A stretch of DNA of 64,000 bases from assembly GCF_008709555.1 (NCBI RefSeq), contig NZ_VYIJ01000001.1, positions 86,809-150,808 on the forward strand, in the 5' to 3' direction. Below, one piece after another: positions 1 to 8,742 of the stretch. Below the pieces are notes generated by a model, which was not told the DNA's origin, searched no databases, and saw only the letters and a program-made list of their open reading frames with translations. How positions within the stretch are numbered: the first letter of the stretch is position 1; the number at the start of each line of letters is the position of its first letter. This DNA is from Thermoplasma sp. Its GTDB lineage: Archaea > Thermoplasmatota > Thermoplasmata > Thermoplasmatales > Thermoplasmataceae. The position numbers were made by a program, and so were the translations under genes.

Positions 1-902
1 CCGATCACCTTCGGAGTCAGAAGGTAAAGGAATACCGGATTCAGCGTGGCCAGCACTATTGCCGAGATGAACAGGAGTATGTCCAGAGAATAAAATACCA
101 CACCGTAGCGGAAGACCTTCGGCGATGCGCTTATGGATAGTGCCGTCTGCCTGTTTGACCATTCCCAGAACTGAGGCCAGCTCTCGGGGCTGTACACAAC
201 CGGCCTGGACTCCCTAACATAGGCGATCCTCAGCCCCTTTGATTTGCATATTGCCGTGAGTGCAGAGTCGTCAGAAACGCTCTCTGAGAAGAATGGCATG
301 GACGAATCAAGGAGGTTACGCCTGAATGCCAGCGATCCGCCCCAGCCAAATCTCGTGATCCTTGACTCCATGAGGGACTGGCCAACGGTGCCCCAGACCG
401 CCTTCACGCTTGACGCCAAGCCGCCCACCGGATGGAAATAAGGGAAGGTTGTGGAGATGCCAACATGATCATCAGAAAGCAGGCATACTAGGTGTCTGAG
501 CCAGTCACGTTTCACCCTGATGTCGGAGTCCGCTATCACATAGACATCGTAATCTGGATGCGCCTTCAATGCGGTGGATATTGCTCTGACCTTTCCGCTG
601 CAGGTGCTGCATTCGTAGTTTGACAGCATATATGGAACTCCGACCTTCTTTATATACTGCAGAGAAGGGTCTGAATCTGAATCAACAACCGTAACGTAGT
701 CTGCCTGAATATCCTGATCTATTATGGATCTCAGGTTTTCCTCAAAACCATAATCTAAACCTCTGCATGGTATTATGACGAGAATCCTGTAGGATACTGA
801 TCCATTGCACGCTTCATCTCGATCCTTGTGGATACCGATGTAGGAAAAACCAAATGCTATTAGTGTCAGAAGAGATATGAAAATGAAAAGAATCAGATTC
901 AT
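1..902 (-). CDS. Membrane-anchored family 2 glycosyltransferase (3' part outside window)
   Basis: The reverse strand is open from an ATG at 902 to the window edge, giving about 300 residues without a stop. It starts with one hydrophobic anchor (residues 2-22), followed by a GT-A type domain: IIPCRG near 43-48, VVDSDSD near 72-78 and the metal-binding ADSD at 124-127. An acidic SDDS follows later, then a WEWSNRQ segment resembling the QxxRW-like motif of ceramide-glucosyltransferase-type (GT21/GT2) enzymes, and a further hydrophobic stretch at the edge. It probably moves a sugar to a lipid carrier at the membrane. Its ATG overlaps the stop of the aEF-1beta gene (ATGA), so the two are co-transcribed. 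Donor and acceptor cannot be read. Confidence 0.85.
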   Translation of the reverse strand, partial: MNLILFIFISLLTLIAFGFSYIGIHKDRDEACNGSVSYRILVIIPCRGLDYGFEENLRSIIDQDIQADYVTVVDSDSDPSLQYIKKVGVPYMLSNYECSTCSGKVRAISTALKAHPDYDVYVIADSDIRVKRDWLRHLVCLLSDDHVGISTTFPYFHPVGGLASSVKAVWGTVGQSLMESRITRFGWGGSLAFRRNLLDSSMPFFSESVSDDSALTAICKSKGLRIAYVRESRPVVYSPESWPQFWEWSNRQTALSISASPKVFRYGVVFYSLDILLFISAIVLATLNPVFLYLLTPKVI

Positions 903-1165
903 ATTAGAGAAACATTTTCAGTGCTTATCTCGCCAACCCCGTCTATTGCCGATATCTTATTCTCAACGCTGTCGATCTCACCTTCCCTGTCCTGCACGAT
1001 TATCTCCAGCTTTACGTATTTCAGGCCGAAGCCGATGTCCACCTCTTCCATCCTGTTTATGGTGCAGAGGCCAGCTATGCTCTTCTTTACCTGATCCTCG
1101 AGAGCCGAGATATCAACATCCGTATCCTTGGGGAGGATCTTGAGCGAAACGAGGACGTCTCCCAT
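899..1165 (-). CDS. ef1b: Translation elongation factor 1-beta (aEF-1beta)
   Basis: This 88-residue protein has the full length and pattern of archaeal EF-1beta, the nucleotide exchange factor that recharges EF-1alpha with GTP. It begins MGDVLVSLKILPKDTDVD, contains GFGLKYVKLEIIVQD near the middle (the family has GLKxL) and ends with a short VENKISAIDGVGEI segment. It sits 5 bases after the zinc-ribbon gene and overlaps the glycosyltransferase by 4 bases, so the three probably form one transcript. The zinc ribbon plus EF-1beta pairing is common in archaea. Confidence 0.93.
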   Translation of the reverse strand: MGDVLVSLKILPKDTDVDISALEDQVKKSIAGLCTINRMEEVDIGFGLKYVKLEIIVQDREGEIDSVENKISAIDGVGEISTENVSLI

Positions 1166-1170
1166 CTAGA

Positions 1171-1338
1171 TCACGGCCCCTGAAAACCGCAGTTTTCACA
1201 GACATATGGCGTGGAATGCTCTCTGCAAGTTTTGCACCTTCCTATTACCTCATTTCCACAGTTCGGGCACAGGAATACCGAATAACCTTCATCTATGAGT
1301 CCAACACCGCATGATGTACAGGTTTCCTTATATACCAT
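1171..1338 (-). CDS. Small zinc-ribbon protein (DUF1610-like)
   Basis: The product is 55 residues with four CxxC pairs: CTSC, CPNC, CKTC and CENC. Two rubredoxin-like zinc knuckles are therefore expected. Small archaeal proteins of this type are annotated as predicted RNA-binding zinc ribbons and commonly lie next to aEF-1beta, as here. I chose the ATG at 1338 rather than the upstream in-frame ATG at 1353, because a TATA-like AATATAG at about 1358-1366 lies 22-28 bases before 1338, as expected for a leaderless mRNA. From 1353 the box would be too close. Function beyond zinc and RNA binding is not shown. Confidence 0.82.
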   Translation of the reverse strand: MVYKETCTSCGVGLIDEGYSVFLCPNCGNEVIGRCKTCREHSTPYVCENCGFQGP

Positions 1339-1522
1339 ACTCGCAGATATCATTCTCCTATATTAGGTTACGGCATCTCTCATCCTTGACACGGATAGGG
1401 AATGCTGTATCCAAGGCTGTTTCTAGCGAGTGTATGAGCTCGGAACAGAACACATCAACCGATACAATGGAACAGCGTATCAGCGCCCAATCATTTTATA
1501 GGGGATGGCGTTATTCTTGATC

Positions 1523-2866
1523 ATGGCTGATCAGAGGCTCTTCGGCACCAATGGAATAAGGGGAATACCAAACGAAGATCTCACGCCTGATTTTGCGTTG
1601 CGTGTGGGCAAGAGCATAGGAATGTTCGTTTCAGGTGAAGTGGCCGTGGGAAGGGATACAAGGATCAGCGGTGACATGATAATGTCATCGGTTAATGCAG
1701 GCCTCATGGCGACCGGACATGACATAATTGACCTTGGTATACTGCCCACCCCCGCCCTTCAGTATTACTGCAAGACCCATGGTATATATGGCGTCATGAT
1801 AACCGCGTCCCACAATCCGCCCCAGTATAACGGCATCAAGGTAATAGACAGGGATGGCACTGAGATAGAAAGGCCATCTGAGGAGAAGATAGAGGGCATA
1901 TACGGCGGCAATTCTTTCAACATGGTCAAATGGGAAGGGGTGGGACGATTGCGCCATGTGGATGACGCCATCGATCAGTATATAAATGCCGTCTTGTCCA
2001 GGGTTGACGTTAAGAGGATAAGGGAGAGGAAATTCAGGATACTTGCGGATACCGGCAACGGCGCTGCCTATTTCTCGACCCCAAGACTTCTTGAAAAACT
2101 GGGCTGTACTGTTGTTACGCTGAATGCAAATCCGGACGGCAGATTCACCTCCAGGAACGCCGAGCCGAAACCGGAGAACCTCAGAGATTTGATGTCTCTG
2201 ATGGCTGATGGAAACTTCGACCTGGGAATAGCGCATGATGGCGATGCCGACAGAGTGGTGTTCATCGATGAAAGGGGGGAGTTCATAGATGGAGACAGGA
2301 GTCTGGCCCTCCTGGTAAAGAACGTCGCGTCTGCGGGGGACATAGTGGTGACGCCCGTCAGTTCATCTGACGCCATATCTGACGTGTGTGCATCCGTGGG
2401 CGCAACACTCATAAGGACAAAGGTCGGTGCGCCAATAGTTGCGAGGACGATGATACAGAACGGGGCGGTCATAGGCGGAGAGGAGAATGGAGGTGTCATA
2501 TACGGAAAGCATCAGTACTGCAGAGACGGAGCGATGACTCTATCGTTGATGCTCGATCTCATGGCGAGGAGCAACAGGAAGATATCGGAGCTCGTGCGCG
2601 AACTTCCACAGTACTTCCTGGACAAGCGGCAGGTCGAAAGGACGGTTGACTGGACCCTGCTGGAGAGAGAACTGCGCAGGGGCGAAAAGGTCGACACAAC
2701 CGACGGCATCAAGATCATGAAGGAGGACGGTTGGATACTTATAAGGCCGTCCGGTACAGAGAGGATACTCAGAATATACGCGGAATCGACAGATATGGCG
2801 GCGGCAAGGCACTACGCCGATCAGTATGTGTCCAAAATAAAGGACCTCCAGGAGAAACTGGGATGA
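1523..2866 (+). CDS. glmM: Phosphohexomutase (phosphoglucosamine/phosphomannomutase family)
   Basis: This 447-residue alpha-D-phosphohexomutase interconverts sugar 1- and 6-phosphates. It has the phosphoserine loop TASHNP at 94-99 (Ser96), the metal loop DGDADR near 230, the sugar loop GEENGG and the phosphate-binding RPSGTERILRIY near the C-terminus, so all four domains are present. The N-terminus LFGTNGIRG resembles GlmM-type enzymes, but archaeal members often act on several hexoses, so the substrate is uncertain. The start at 1523 is preferred over 1505 because TTTATA at about 1495-1500 sits some 25 bases upstream. It converges on the next gene with only 5 bases between stops. Confidence 0.9.
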   Translation: MADQRLFGTNGIRGIPNEDLTPDFALRVGKSIGMFVSGEVAVGRDTRISGDMIMSSVNAGLMATGHDIIDLGILPTPALQYYCKTHGIYGVMITASHNPPQYNGIKVIDRDGTEIERPSEEKIEGIYGGNSFNMVKWEGVGRLRHVDDAIDQYINAVLSRVDVKRIRERKFRILADTGNGAAYFSTPRLLEKLGCTVVTLNANPDGRFTSRNAEPKPENLRDLMSLMADGNFDLGIAHDGDADRVVFIDERGEFIDGDRSLALLVKNVASAGDIVVTPVSSSDAISDVCASVGATLIRTKVGAPIVARTMIQNGAVIGGEENGGVIYGKHQYCRDGAMTLSLMLDLMARSNRKISELVRELPQYFLDKRQVERTVDWTLLERELRRGEKVDTTDGIKIMKEDGWILIRPSGTERILRIYAESTDMAAARHYADQYVSKIKDLQEKLG

Positions 2867-2871
2867 AGATC

Positions 2872-3477
2872 TCAGTTTCCGGAGAGCCTCCTATATATTA
2901 TGAAGAACCGCTGTATCACTGTGGCTGTACCGAATACACCGAATATTATTAACATAAGATTTGTGGGTGTCAGGTTCATCTGCGGTATATGGTAGAAGGT
3001 TGCAACAAATATCTGAATTATTACGAAGATAATCATTATGACGAGCCTGTCAGCACGGCCCATTATGCCCGCGTACAGACGGTTCAGTCCCAGGGCCTGT
3101 GCCTGCGTTCCCAAATAGCTGGTCATCAGTACCCCGATGAGGGCGAAGAGACCCAGATAGACATTGCCATATCTGCTAAAGGCAAAGCCCAGTATGAGGA
3201 AGACGTCTGCGAAGCGGTCGAAGCTGTGGTCTATGAAATCCCCGAGCTTGGAAGAAACGCCCTTGATCCTGGCCAGTTTGCCATCAACGGCGTCAAACAG
3301 CGCGGATAGTATAACCATTACAAGCGTGATGGCAGGATAACCAAAAAAATAGACCAGTCCTCCTATACCGGCTAAAATGAGAGAGAGGAGCGACACTGTG
3401 TTCGGGTTCCACCCAATGAAGGCCTTCGAAATCGGCGTCAGGATTGCGTCAACCTTGTTTCTGTAAGAGTCCAGCAT
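2872..3477 (-). CDS. CDP-alcohol phosphatidyltransferase (archaetidylinositol-phosphate synthase type)
   Basis: The product is 201 residues with about six membrane helices. It carries the complete CDP-alcohol transferase signature D-x2-DG-x2-AR-x8-G-x3-D-x3-D, read here as DAVDGKLAR followed by GDFIDHSFD. This family condenses CDP-archaeol with a polar head group. Members of this size in Thermoplasmatales are archaetidylinositol-phosphate synthases, which fits an organism rich in inositol lipids. The head group is inferred from family, not read from the sequence. A TATA-like AATAATATATTG lies at about 3510-3521, implying a leader of roughly a dozen bases. Confidence 0.88.
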   Translation of the reverse strand: MLDSYRNKVDAILTPISKAFIGWNPNTVSLLSLILAGIGGLVYFFGYPAITLVMVILSALFDAVDGKLARIKGVSSKLGDFIDHSFDRFADVFLILGFAFSRYGNVYLGLFALIGVLMTSYLGTQAQALGLNRLYAGIMGRADRLVIMIIFVIIQIFVATFYHIPQMNLTPTNLMLIIFGVFGTATVIQRFFIIYRRLSGN

Positions 3478-3582
3478 TTCCGCACAGCTTATCCATGAAC
3501 ATGGACTTCAATATATTATTTCCGTGAAGAGAATACACGATAATATTGACATTTCAAATTGATTCGGCCTTTTATCATGAAA

Positions 3583-4050
3583 TTAGACCTTATCTTGGAT
3601 TATTCCGAGGATCTTTGATATGGTTGCTTGCAGATCCGTATTCCTGATCCGGAATATCCTTGTGGCAGGCAGCCTATCAAGGCTCTCCGAGTATATGATA
3701 TCCGATCTCTGCGCATCTAAGTTCTCCTGGATCTTCTCAGGAGGGTAGGCGCGTTCAGCCATCCTTTTCCTGAGTACTGCTTCATCAGCTTCCAGTATTA
3801 CGACGATATCGCATGGCAGGAGATGTGAGTAATGCGCAGCCACGATGCCTGAGAAACCATCTCTCAACAAACCGTCTGAGAGGCAGTCCACATCAACCTC
3901 ATCGCCTGAAAGGCATCCGTATCTGGCTGCAAGGGTATTTCCCTCTACGCACAGGTATCCCATATTTCCGATGATGCTGCATACCGTACTCTTTCCCGTA
4001 CCTGGGATGCCGCTTATGCAGATTAGCCTCTTCCTAACTGTTTCCTTCAT
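3583..4050 (-). CDS. AK6/Fap7-type adenylate kinase-like NTPase
   Basis: The product is 155 residues with a P-loop GIPGTGKST near 14-22. The lid-like RKRMAERAYPPEKIQENLDA and an AAHYSHLLP segment in place of the usual DYH motif resemble AK6 (hCINAP/Fap7), a nucleoside monophosphate kinase/ATPase involved in small-subunit ribosome maturation in eukaryotes and archaea. The length is typical of the family (about 170-180). CATAATTTC at about 4075-4083 is positioned as the TATA box of a leaderless transcript starting at 4050. Whether it acts mainly as a kinase or as a ribosome assembly ATPase is not visible. Confidence 0.87.
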   Translation of the reverse strand: MKETVRKRLICISGIPGTGKSTVCSIIGNMGYLCVEGNTLAARYGCLSGDEVDVDCLSDGLLRDGFSGIVAAHYSHLLPCDIVVILEADEAVLRKRMAERAYPPEKIQENLDAQRSDIIYSESLDRLPATRIFRIRNTDLQATISKILGIIQDKV

Positions 4051-4094
4051 CTTGCATAGTCACCGTTTGCGGAGAAATTATGCCATGCCGTGCA

Positions 4095-4246
4095 GTGAGC
4101 TGCTCCTCGCTGAAGCTTCGGATCTTCCTGCTTCATCCACCAAACTCGATCCAAATACGACCGGATCACAGTTTCCCTTCATCGGAAACTCTATTTCGAT
4201 CCACGTCTGGAACTAGGTTTAGCGAGGTTGCGTTATCCACAGGCGT
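4095..4246 (-). mobile_element. Degenerate IS200/IS605-type 3' end (TnpB-tail repeat, copy 1)
   Basis: On the reverse strand this stretch begins ACGCCTGTGGAT and ends with CCGAAGCTT, a purine-rich gap and AGCAGCTCAC. The same opening and the same ending occur in the repeats at 19960-20063, 35905-36006 and 59753-59854. The middle is longer and diverged, so this is the most decayed copy. The gap 4051-4492 contains no convincing gene: besides this remnant it holds the AK6 promoter, a strong hairpin at 4353-4383 and the hemL promoter. Confidence 0.45.
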
Positions 4247-4352
4247 TAATTCTGGCTGCACCAGCACTACCTAGGTATCACACCGCTTGGTTATCGTGGA
4301 GGATACACACTTTAAAAATATTTCCATTGGAGGAATAGCGTGTATCTCATCG

Positions 4353-4383
4353 CTGAGGCTGTTGAGACCTACAGCCTTCTCAG
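4353..4383. repeat. Strong imperfect hairpin beside a bidirectional TATA element
   Basis: CTGAG and GGCTGT at 4353-4362 pair with ACAGCC and CTCAG at 4371-4383, with a two-base bulge and an 8-base loop. TTTAAATATATTAT at 4398-4411 lies at promoter distance for a reverse-strand transcript that would begin with the hairpin. It could be the left-end hairpin of the degenerate IS605-type element at 4095-4246, or the 5' end of a small RNA. Confidence 0.4.
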
Positions 4384-4464
4384 AACACCTAACCTTCCTT
4401 TAAATATATTATCGCCAACCGATGTAATGATCCCTAGGGTATGGATACATTGCAATACAAATGA

Positions 4465-4473
4465 GTTAAATCG
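4465..4473 (+). promoter_or_regulatory. TATA box of the hemLCD operon
   Basis: GTTAAATCG is centred about 25 bases before the hemL ATG at 4493, the usual distance between archaeal TATA box and transcription start. No Shine-Dalgarno sequence precedes the ATG, so a leaderless mRNA is likely. Confidence 0.5.
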
Positions 4474-4492
4474 ATAATTGCGATGATCGGCC

Positions 4493-5758
4493 ATGGGTTC
4501 AAAAGATCTCTTTCAGGCAGGTTCGTCTCTTTTCCCGATGGGTGTGAATTCCCCCGTCAGATACTTCAGGGATTATCCGTTCTATGTTGATCATGCAAGG
4601 GGATCGAGGATATACGATGTTGACGGAAATGAATACATAGACTACTGCCTGGCCTATGGTCCGTCCATCCTTGGGCATGCCGATCCGGATGTCGTGCATG
4701 CGGTCATTGATCAGGCAGAGAAGGGTCTGATCTACGGTGCACCGTCGGAGTCTGAGATAAGGCTAGGAGACCTCATAAGGAGGTCATCCAGAAACATAGA
4801 GATGATGAGATTCGCAAACTCCGGAACCGAGGCAACCATGCATGCTATAAGGCTTGCCAGAGCCTACACAGGAAGAAATATAATAGTGAAGATGGAAGGG
4901 GGGTTCCACGGCGCTCACGATTACGCACTCATAAAATCTGGAAGTGGCACGTTGACCTTCGGTTCCCCGTCTTCACCGGGTGTACCGGAGGAAGTCGCCA
5001 GAACTGTTGTGGTGGGAAGATACAACGATGAAGAGAACATAAAGAGCATATTCAACCAGTACGGAAACAGGATCGCTGCGGTCATAACGGAACCGATAAT
5101 GGGCAATGTAGGCGTTATACTTCCAGATCCAGGTTTCATTGAATTCCTGCGCGAGATAACAGAGAGAAACGGGTCTCTTCTGATCTTTGACGAGGTCATA
5201 ACGGGATATCGCTTTGCCTTCTCACCGTATCAGGATATTATTGGGATCAGACCGGATCTGACCACCATGGGGAAGATAATAGGCGGAGGCATGCCCATAG
5301 GGCTTTTCGGCGGATCATCGGATATAATGAAGAGAGTGTCACCTTCAGGCGACGTCTATCAGAGCGGGACATTCTCAGGAAACCCGGTCACGATGGCTGC
5401 CGGCTATGCCGCGCTCAAGAAGCTCCAGGGCATGGACTATTCATCGATCATAAACAGAACGAAGAAGCTGATGGAAGGCATAGACGAGGTGCTGACCAAA
5501 CACAGGATAAGGCATGTAATTAACGGATATGGTACCATGTTCCAGTTCTTCTTTGCTAACAGCGCAGCGAACTACGATGAGGTGATGAAGGCTGACAGGG
5601 ATCTCTACTTCAGGATATTCAAGGCCCTGATGGGTCATGGCGTGTACATCCCGCCGTCCCAGTTCGAAACAAACTTCGTGAGCTTCTCGCATTCTGATGA
5701 TGATATAGAGAAGACCATAGAGGCGCTGGATGCATCTGTTGGAGAGGTCATGGGATGA
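4493..5758 (+). CDS. hemL: Glutamate-1-semialdehyde 2,1-aminomutase
   Basis: This 421-residue PLP enzyme converts glutamate-1-semialdehyde to 5-aminolevulinate, the precursor of heme, siroheme and cobalamin, in the C5 pathway. FANSGTEA at about 108-115 binds cofactor phosphate, FDEVITGYR at 232-240 supplies the pyridine-binding Asp, and [14 protein letters not shown] places the Schiff-base lysine at 261. The length is normal. It is the first gene of an operon: its stop overlaps the hemC start (ATGA at 5755-5758). Confidence 0.95.
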   Translation: MGSKDLFQAGSSLFPMGVNSPVRYFRDYPFYVDHARGSRIYDVDGNEYIDYCLAYGPSILGHADPDVVHAVIDQAEKGLIYGAPSESEIRLGDLIRRSSRNIEMMRFANSGTEATMHAIRLARAYTGRNIIVKMEGGFHGAHDYALIKSGSGTLTFGSPSSPGVPEEVARTVVVGRYNDEENIKSIFNQYGNRIAAVITEPIMGNVGVILPDPGFIEFLREITERNGSLLIFDEVITGYRFAFSPYQDIIGIRPDLTTMGKIIGGGMPIGLFGGSSDIMKRVSPSGDVYQSGTFSGNPVTMAAGYAALKKLQGMDYSSIINRTKKLMEGIDEVLTKHRIRHVINGYGTMFQFFFANSAANYDEVMKADRDLYFRIFKALMGHGVYIPPSQFETNFVSFSHSDDDIEKTIEALDASVGEVMG

Positions 5759-6642
5759 GGACGATAAGGCTGGGTACCAGGCCGAGCAGGCTGGCCGTAC
5801 GGCAGGCTGAGATGGTGGCTTCTGCGATCAGAACCGCCGGATACGATGTGGAGATAGTCAGATATACCTCAGAGGGTGATTCTGATCTGAAATCACCACT
5901 GTATTCCATAGGAAAGACCGGCGTGTTTGTGGACAGGCTCAATGCCATTATACTGTCCGACGAGATTGACGCTGCAGTCCACAGCGCGAAGGATATACCA
6001 TATGAGATCGATGAGAGGCTCAGTATATCAGCCGTGATGCCGCGCGGCAGATATGAGGACGCCATGGTATCTGACAGACCGATCCAGGACCTACCAGCCG
6101 GTTCGGTTATAGGCACATCCAGTTTAAGGCGAAGGTATCAGATCCTATACCAGAGGAGCGATTTGCGCGTCGTCAACTTACGCGGAAACATAGACACGAG
6201 GATCGAGAAGATGAGGACAGAGGGCATGGCCGGCATGGTCATGGCGCTTGCGGCCATAGAGAGGCTTGATCTCAAGGTCAAGTACTGGCCAATGGATCCA
6301 GAGAGGTTCGTTCCGGCCCCAAACCAGGGCATCATAGCCGTGGTCTCAAAACGTGGATCCGATGTTTCGGAGATACTTTCAGGCATCAGCGATAAGGCAA
6401 CATTTATGGATATGATGGCCGAGCGGCTGATAACACAACGTCTCAGGCTCGGATGCTCGACTCCAGTTGGCATTCTGAGCAGGCATACAGAGAATGGAAT
6501 GCGCATTCTAGCACAGTTCTTCTCCATGGACGGTTCCGATATGATGATGTTTGATCAGCACGTGGACGGCCTGGATGATATAGATGATGTGGTCTCGTAT
6601 ATAAAGGGCAATATTCCAGAGGAGTATGGGTACAATATATGA
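5755..6642 (+). CDS. hemC: Porphobilinogen deaminase (hydroxymethylbilane synthase)
   Basis: The 295-residue product polymerises four porphobilinogens to hydroxymethylbilane. It shows the N-terminal [14 protein letters not shown], the HSAKDIPYE loop with the catalytic Asp near 80, [10 protein letters not shown] near 120 (pyrrole carboxylate binding) and [11 protein letters not shown], whose Cys234 carries the dipyrromethane cofactor. It overlaps hemL by 4 bases and hemD by 4 bases, so translation of the three genes is coupled. Confidence 0.95.
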   Translation: MRTIRLGTRPSRLAVRQAEMVASAIRTAGYDVEIVRYTSEGDSDLKSPLYSIGKTGVFVDRLNAIILSDEIDAAVHSAKDIPYEIDERLSISAVMPRGRYEDAMVSDRPIQDLPAGSVIGTSSLRRRYQILYQRSDLRVVNLRGNIDTRIEKMRTEGMAGMVMALAAIERLDLKVKYWPMDPERFVPAPNQGIIAVVSKRGSDVSEILSGISDKATFMDMMAERLITQRLRLGCSTPVGILSRHTENGMRILAQFFSMDGSDMMMFDQHVDGLDDIDDVVSYIKGNIPEEYGYNI

Positions 6643-7310
6643 GAAAGTATGTTTTATCCACAAGGCCTGAGGAAAAGGCAAATACTGTGGACGGCGGCTG
6701 TTTCAGCGTTCTCAACGTACCGGTCACTCGGCTGGAGCCGATCGATATTGACTACGACAGCGTCATTGGTCAAGATGTGGAATGTTTGGCGTTTACCAGC
6801 TCCTATGGGGCAAGGCTTTTCTTCGAAAGGGCTTCGAGGAAAAATTTCGGATATCTCGGTATAGGAAGATCCACATGCGAAGAGATCAGAAAGAACGGAT
6901 ATGATTGTGAATATCCAGAGAGGATGGATTCGGAGGGGCTGGCAGATCTGATCCTGTCTCGGTGCCGCAACGTGAAGGTGGCGCTGATAAGGAGTGAAAA
7001 CGCCAATGAGATAGTAAATGAAAGGATCCGCGGACGTATCGATTTCATAGATATCAGAAACTACCGGGTCGTGCCAACAGGCATCGACATCGCAGCATAT
7101 CTCATGGACGAAGGATGCCTGGGCATCATAGTCACTTCCTCGATGGAGGCGAGGATCTCCATCCCCGCCATAAGGGCTTCAGGCAGGCCGGTTTTCTCAA
7201 TAGGAAGCGTTACGAGCAAAACCCTGGAGGAGGCGGGAATACATCCCACCATCTCCGGCAATTCAGATTTCGAGGATCTTGTTGAAAAAATAAGGAGATA
7301 TATCTGCTGA
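6639..7310 (+). CDS. hemD: Uroporphyrinogen-III synthase
   Basis: This 223-residue protein is placed directly after hemC with an ATGA overlap. It has the weakly conserved HemD features: STRPEEKA at the N-terminus, FTSSYGARLFFE near 54-65, a middle VALIRSENA, VTSSMEA near 164-170 and SIGSVTSKTLEEAG near the end. It cyclises hydroxymethylbilane with D-ring inversion. HemD is poorly conserved, so operon position carries much of the weight. It completes a hemLCD set making uroporphyrinogen III, the branch point to heme, siroheme and cobalamin. Confidence 0.9.
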   Translation: MRKYVLSTRPEEKANTVDGGCFSVLNVPVTRLEPIDIDYDSVIGQDVECLAFTSSYGARLFFERASRKNFGYLGIGRSTCEEIRKNGYDCEYPERMDSEGLADLILSRCRNVKVALIRSENANEIVNERIRGRIDFIDIRNYRVVPTGIDIAAYLMDEGCLGIIVTSSMEARISIPAIRASGRPVFSIGSVTSKTLEEAGIHPTISGNSDFEDLVEKIRRYIC

Positions 7311-7312
7311 TC

Positions 7313-7777
7313 TCAGCTGAAGATGTCCTTCTCACCCATCGTTCTCTCACAGTACACGCACCTGATCACGAGGGGATGTTTCGAGACGATCTCGAACTCA
7401 GACTCAACAGGTTCATGCGTGTTTGTTATGCAGTTCTGGTTCCTGCACTTCAGCACACCGATGAGCCTTGAGGGCAGTTCTACCTGGAATTTCTCGCTTA
7501 TCTCATAGTTTTTGATTATGCTTATGGTGGCGTTCGGTGCTATCAGTGATATCATGTCCAGTTCGTTTCTGTCAAGGAATCTGTTCTCTATCTTTATTAC
7601 GTCCTTGAAGCCCATCTTGCTGCTGGGGACATGTATCGCAAGGCTGACCGTGTAATTGACATCCTCGTGCACACCTAGAATACCTATGACTCGTATCCCC
7701 TTACCTGACGGTACGTGATCTATAACCGTTCCATCCCTTATCTTTGATATCCTCAATGTCTTTTCCATTTCAATCAC
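7313..7777 (-). CDS. pyrI: Aspartate carbamoyltransferase regulatory chain
   Basis: The product is 154 residues. The C-terminal zinc site is complete: C111-x4-C116 (CRNQNC) and C140-x2-C143 (CVYC). The N-terminal allosteric nucleotide domain has the usual GKGIRVIGILG and an NRFLDRNELD segment. It binds the PyrB trimers and passes on CTP/ATP feedback in pyrimidine synthesis. The ATG at 7777 lies inside the end of pyrB (8-base overlap), so the order is pyrB then pyrI on the reverse strand. It converges on hemD with 2 bases between stops. Confidence 0.95.
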   Translation of the reverse strand: MIEMEKTLRISKIRDGTVIDHVPSGKGIRVIGILGVHEDVNYTVSLAIHVPSSKMGFKDVIKIENRFLDRNELDMISLIAPNATISIIKNYEISEKFQVELPSRLIGVLKCRNQNCITNTHEPVESEFEIVSKHPLVIRCVYCERTMGEKDIFS

Positions 7778-8687
7778 CCAGTATGCGGTATATGAGGGCC
7801 ATCCTTACGGGTACGCCGTAATATGCCTGTTTGAAGTACCTTGCCTGCGGGAGCTCGTCCACCTCCGGCCTGATCTCATCGACTCTTGGAAGTGGGTGCA
7901 TTATTATGGCATCTTTCTTCATCTTTGACACGAGATCCCCGTCAACAGAGTAAGAACCTATTACGCTTTGGTACTCGTTCTGATCGGTGAACCTCTCTTT
8001 CTGTATCCTTGTGACGTACAGTACGTCGGTGTCGGCTATGACGCTCGAGAGATCATCGTACTCCTTTATCCTGCTCCTGTCGCCGATCTTCGTGTAAACG
8101 TACTCCGGGAGCCTTAGGATCTGCGGGCTCACGAGATTTATCTTGACATCGTATTTTGAGAGCGCTATGATCAGCGAGTGTATGGTTCTTCCATAGCGGA
8201 GATCGCCGACCATCGTGACGACCTTTCCGTCAATGGATCCGGTCTCCTTTCTCATCGTGTAAAGATCGAGAATGGTCTGGGTAGGGTGCTGACCGGATCC
8301 GTCGCCTGCATTTATCACAGGCCTGTTGGCAAACTTGGATGCCAGCCTTGCAGCCCCTTCCAGCGGGTGCCTTATCACTATTATGTCAGAGTATGATGAA
8401 GCCATCCTTATGGTATCAGCCAGCGTCTCTCCCTTTGCCACTGAGCTCGTCTTCACATCCGAGACCGTTATGACTGACCCTCCAAGCCGGTGCATTGCGC
8501 TCTCGAACGATAACCTCGTCCTCGTACTGGGTTCATAGAAAAGCGTGGCCATTATCTTGTTTCTGAGAAGATCGGTGCTTCCCCCCTTCTCGATCGTCCT
8601 TAACATTGAATCCGAGAGATCGAAGAGATCGTTGAGATCATCGCTGTCCACATCTTCGATTGAAACAACGCTTCTGTTCTTCAACAT
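7770..8687 (-). CDS. pyrB: Aspartate carbamoyltransferase catalytic chain
   Basis: The 305-residue product forms carbamoyl-aspartate from carbamoyl phosphate and aspartate, the committed step of pyrimidine synthesis. The phosphate loop STRTR lies at 54-58, HPTQTILDLYT follows in the hinge region, and HPLPRVDEI supplies late active-site residues. Length is standard. CATTTTTAACTC at about 8708-8719 is well placed as the TATA box of a leaderless transcript from 8687. It is coupled to pyrI by overlap. Confidence 0.96.
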   Translation of the reverse strand: MLKNRSVVSIEDVDSDDLNDLFDLSDSMLRTIEKGGSTDLLRNKIMATLFYEPSTRTRLSFESAMHRLGGSVITVSDVKTSSVAKGETLADTIRMASSYSDIIVIRHPLEGAARLASKFANRPVINAGDGSGQHPTQTILDLYTMRKETGSIDGKVVTMVGDLRYGRTIHSLIIALSKYDVKINLVSPQILRLPEYVYTKIGDRSRIKEYDDLSSVIADTDVLYVTRIQKERFTDQNEYQSVIGSYSVDGDLVSKMKKDAIIMHPLPRVDEIRPEVDELPQARYFKQAYYGVPVRMALIYRILGD

Positions 8688-8742
8688 CCACTGGACATAA
8701 ACGGCGAGTTAAAAATGTTATCTCGAGATACCATCATCCATT

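Noticed and set aside
1685-2236. Long reverse frame inside the phosphohexomutase gene
   Set aside because: It is the antisense shadow of a well-identified gene; such frames are common here because stop codons are scarce opposite this codon usage.
4051-4320. SRP 7S RNA or RNase P RNA on the reverse strand
   Set aside because: Length and promoter position were suggestive, but the SRP helix 8 pattern and the RNase P conserved regions are absent and part of the span is too A/T-rich for a structural RNA of a thermophile.
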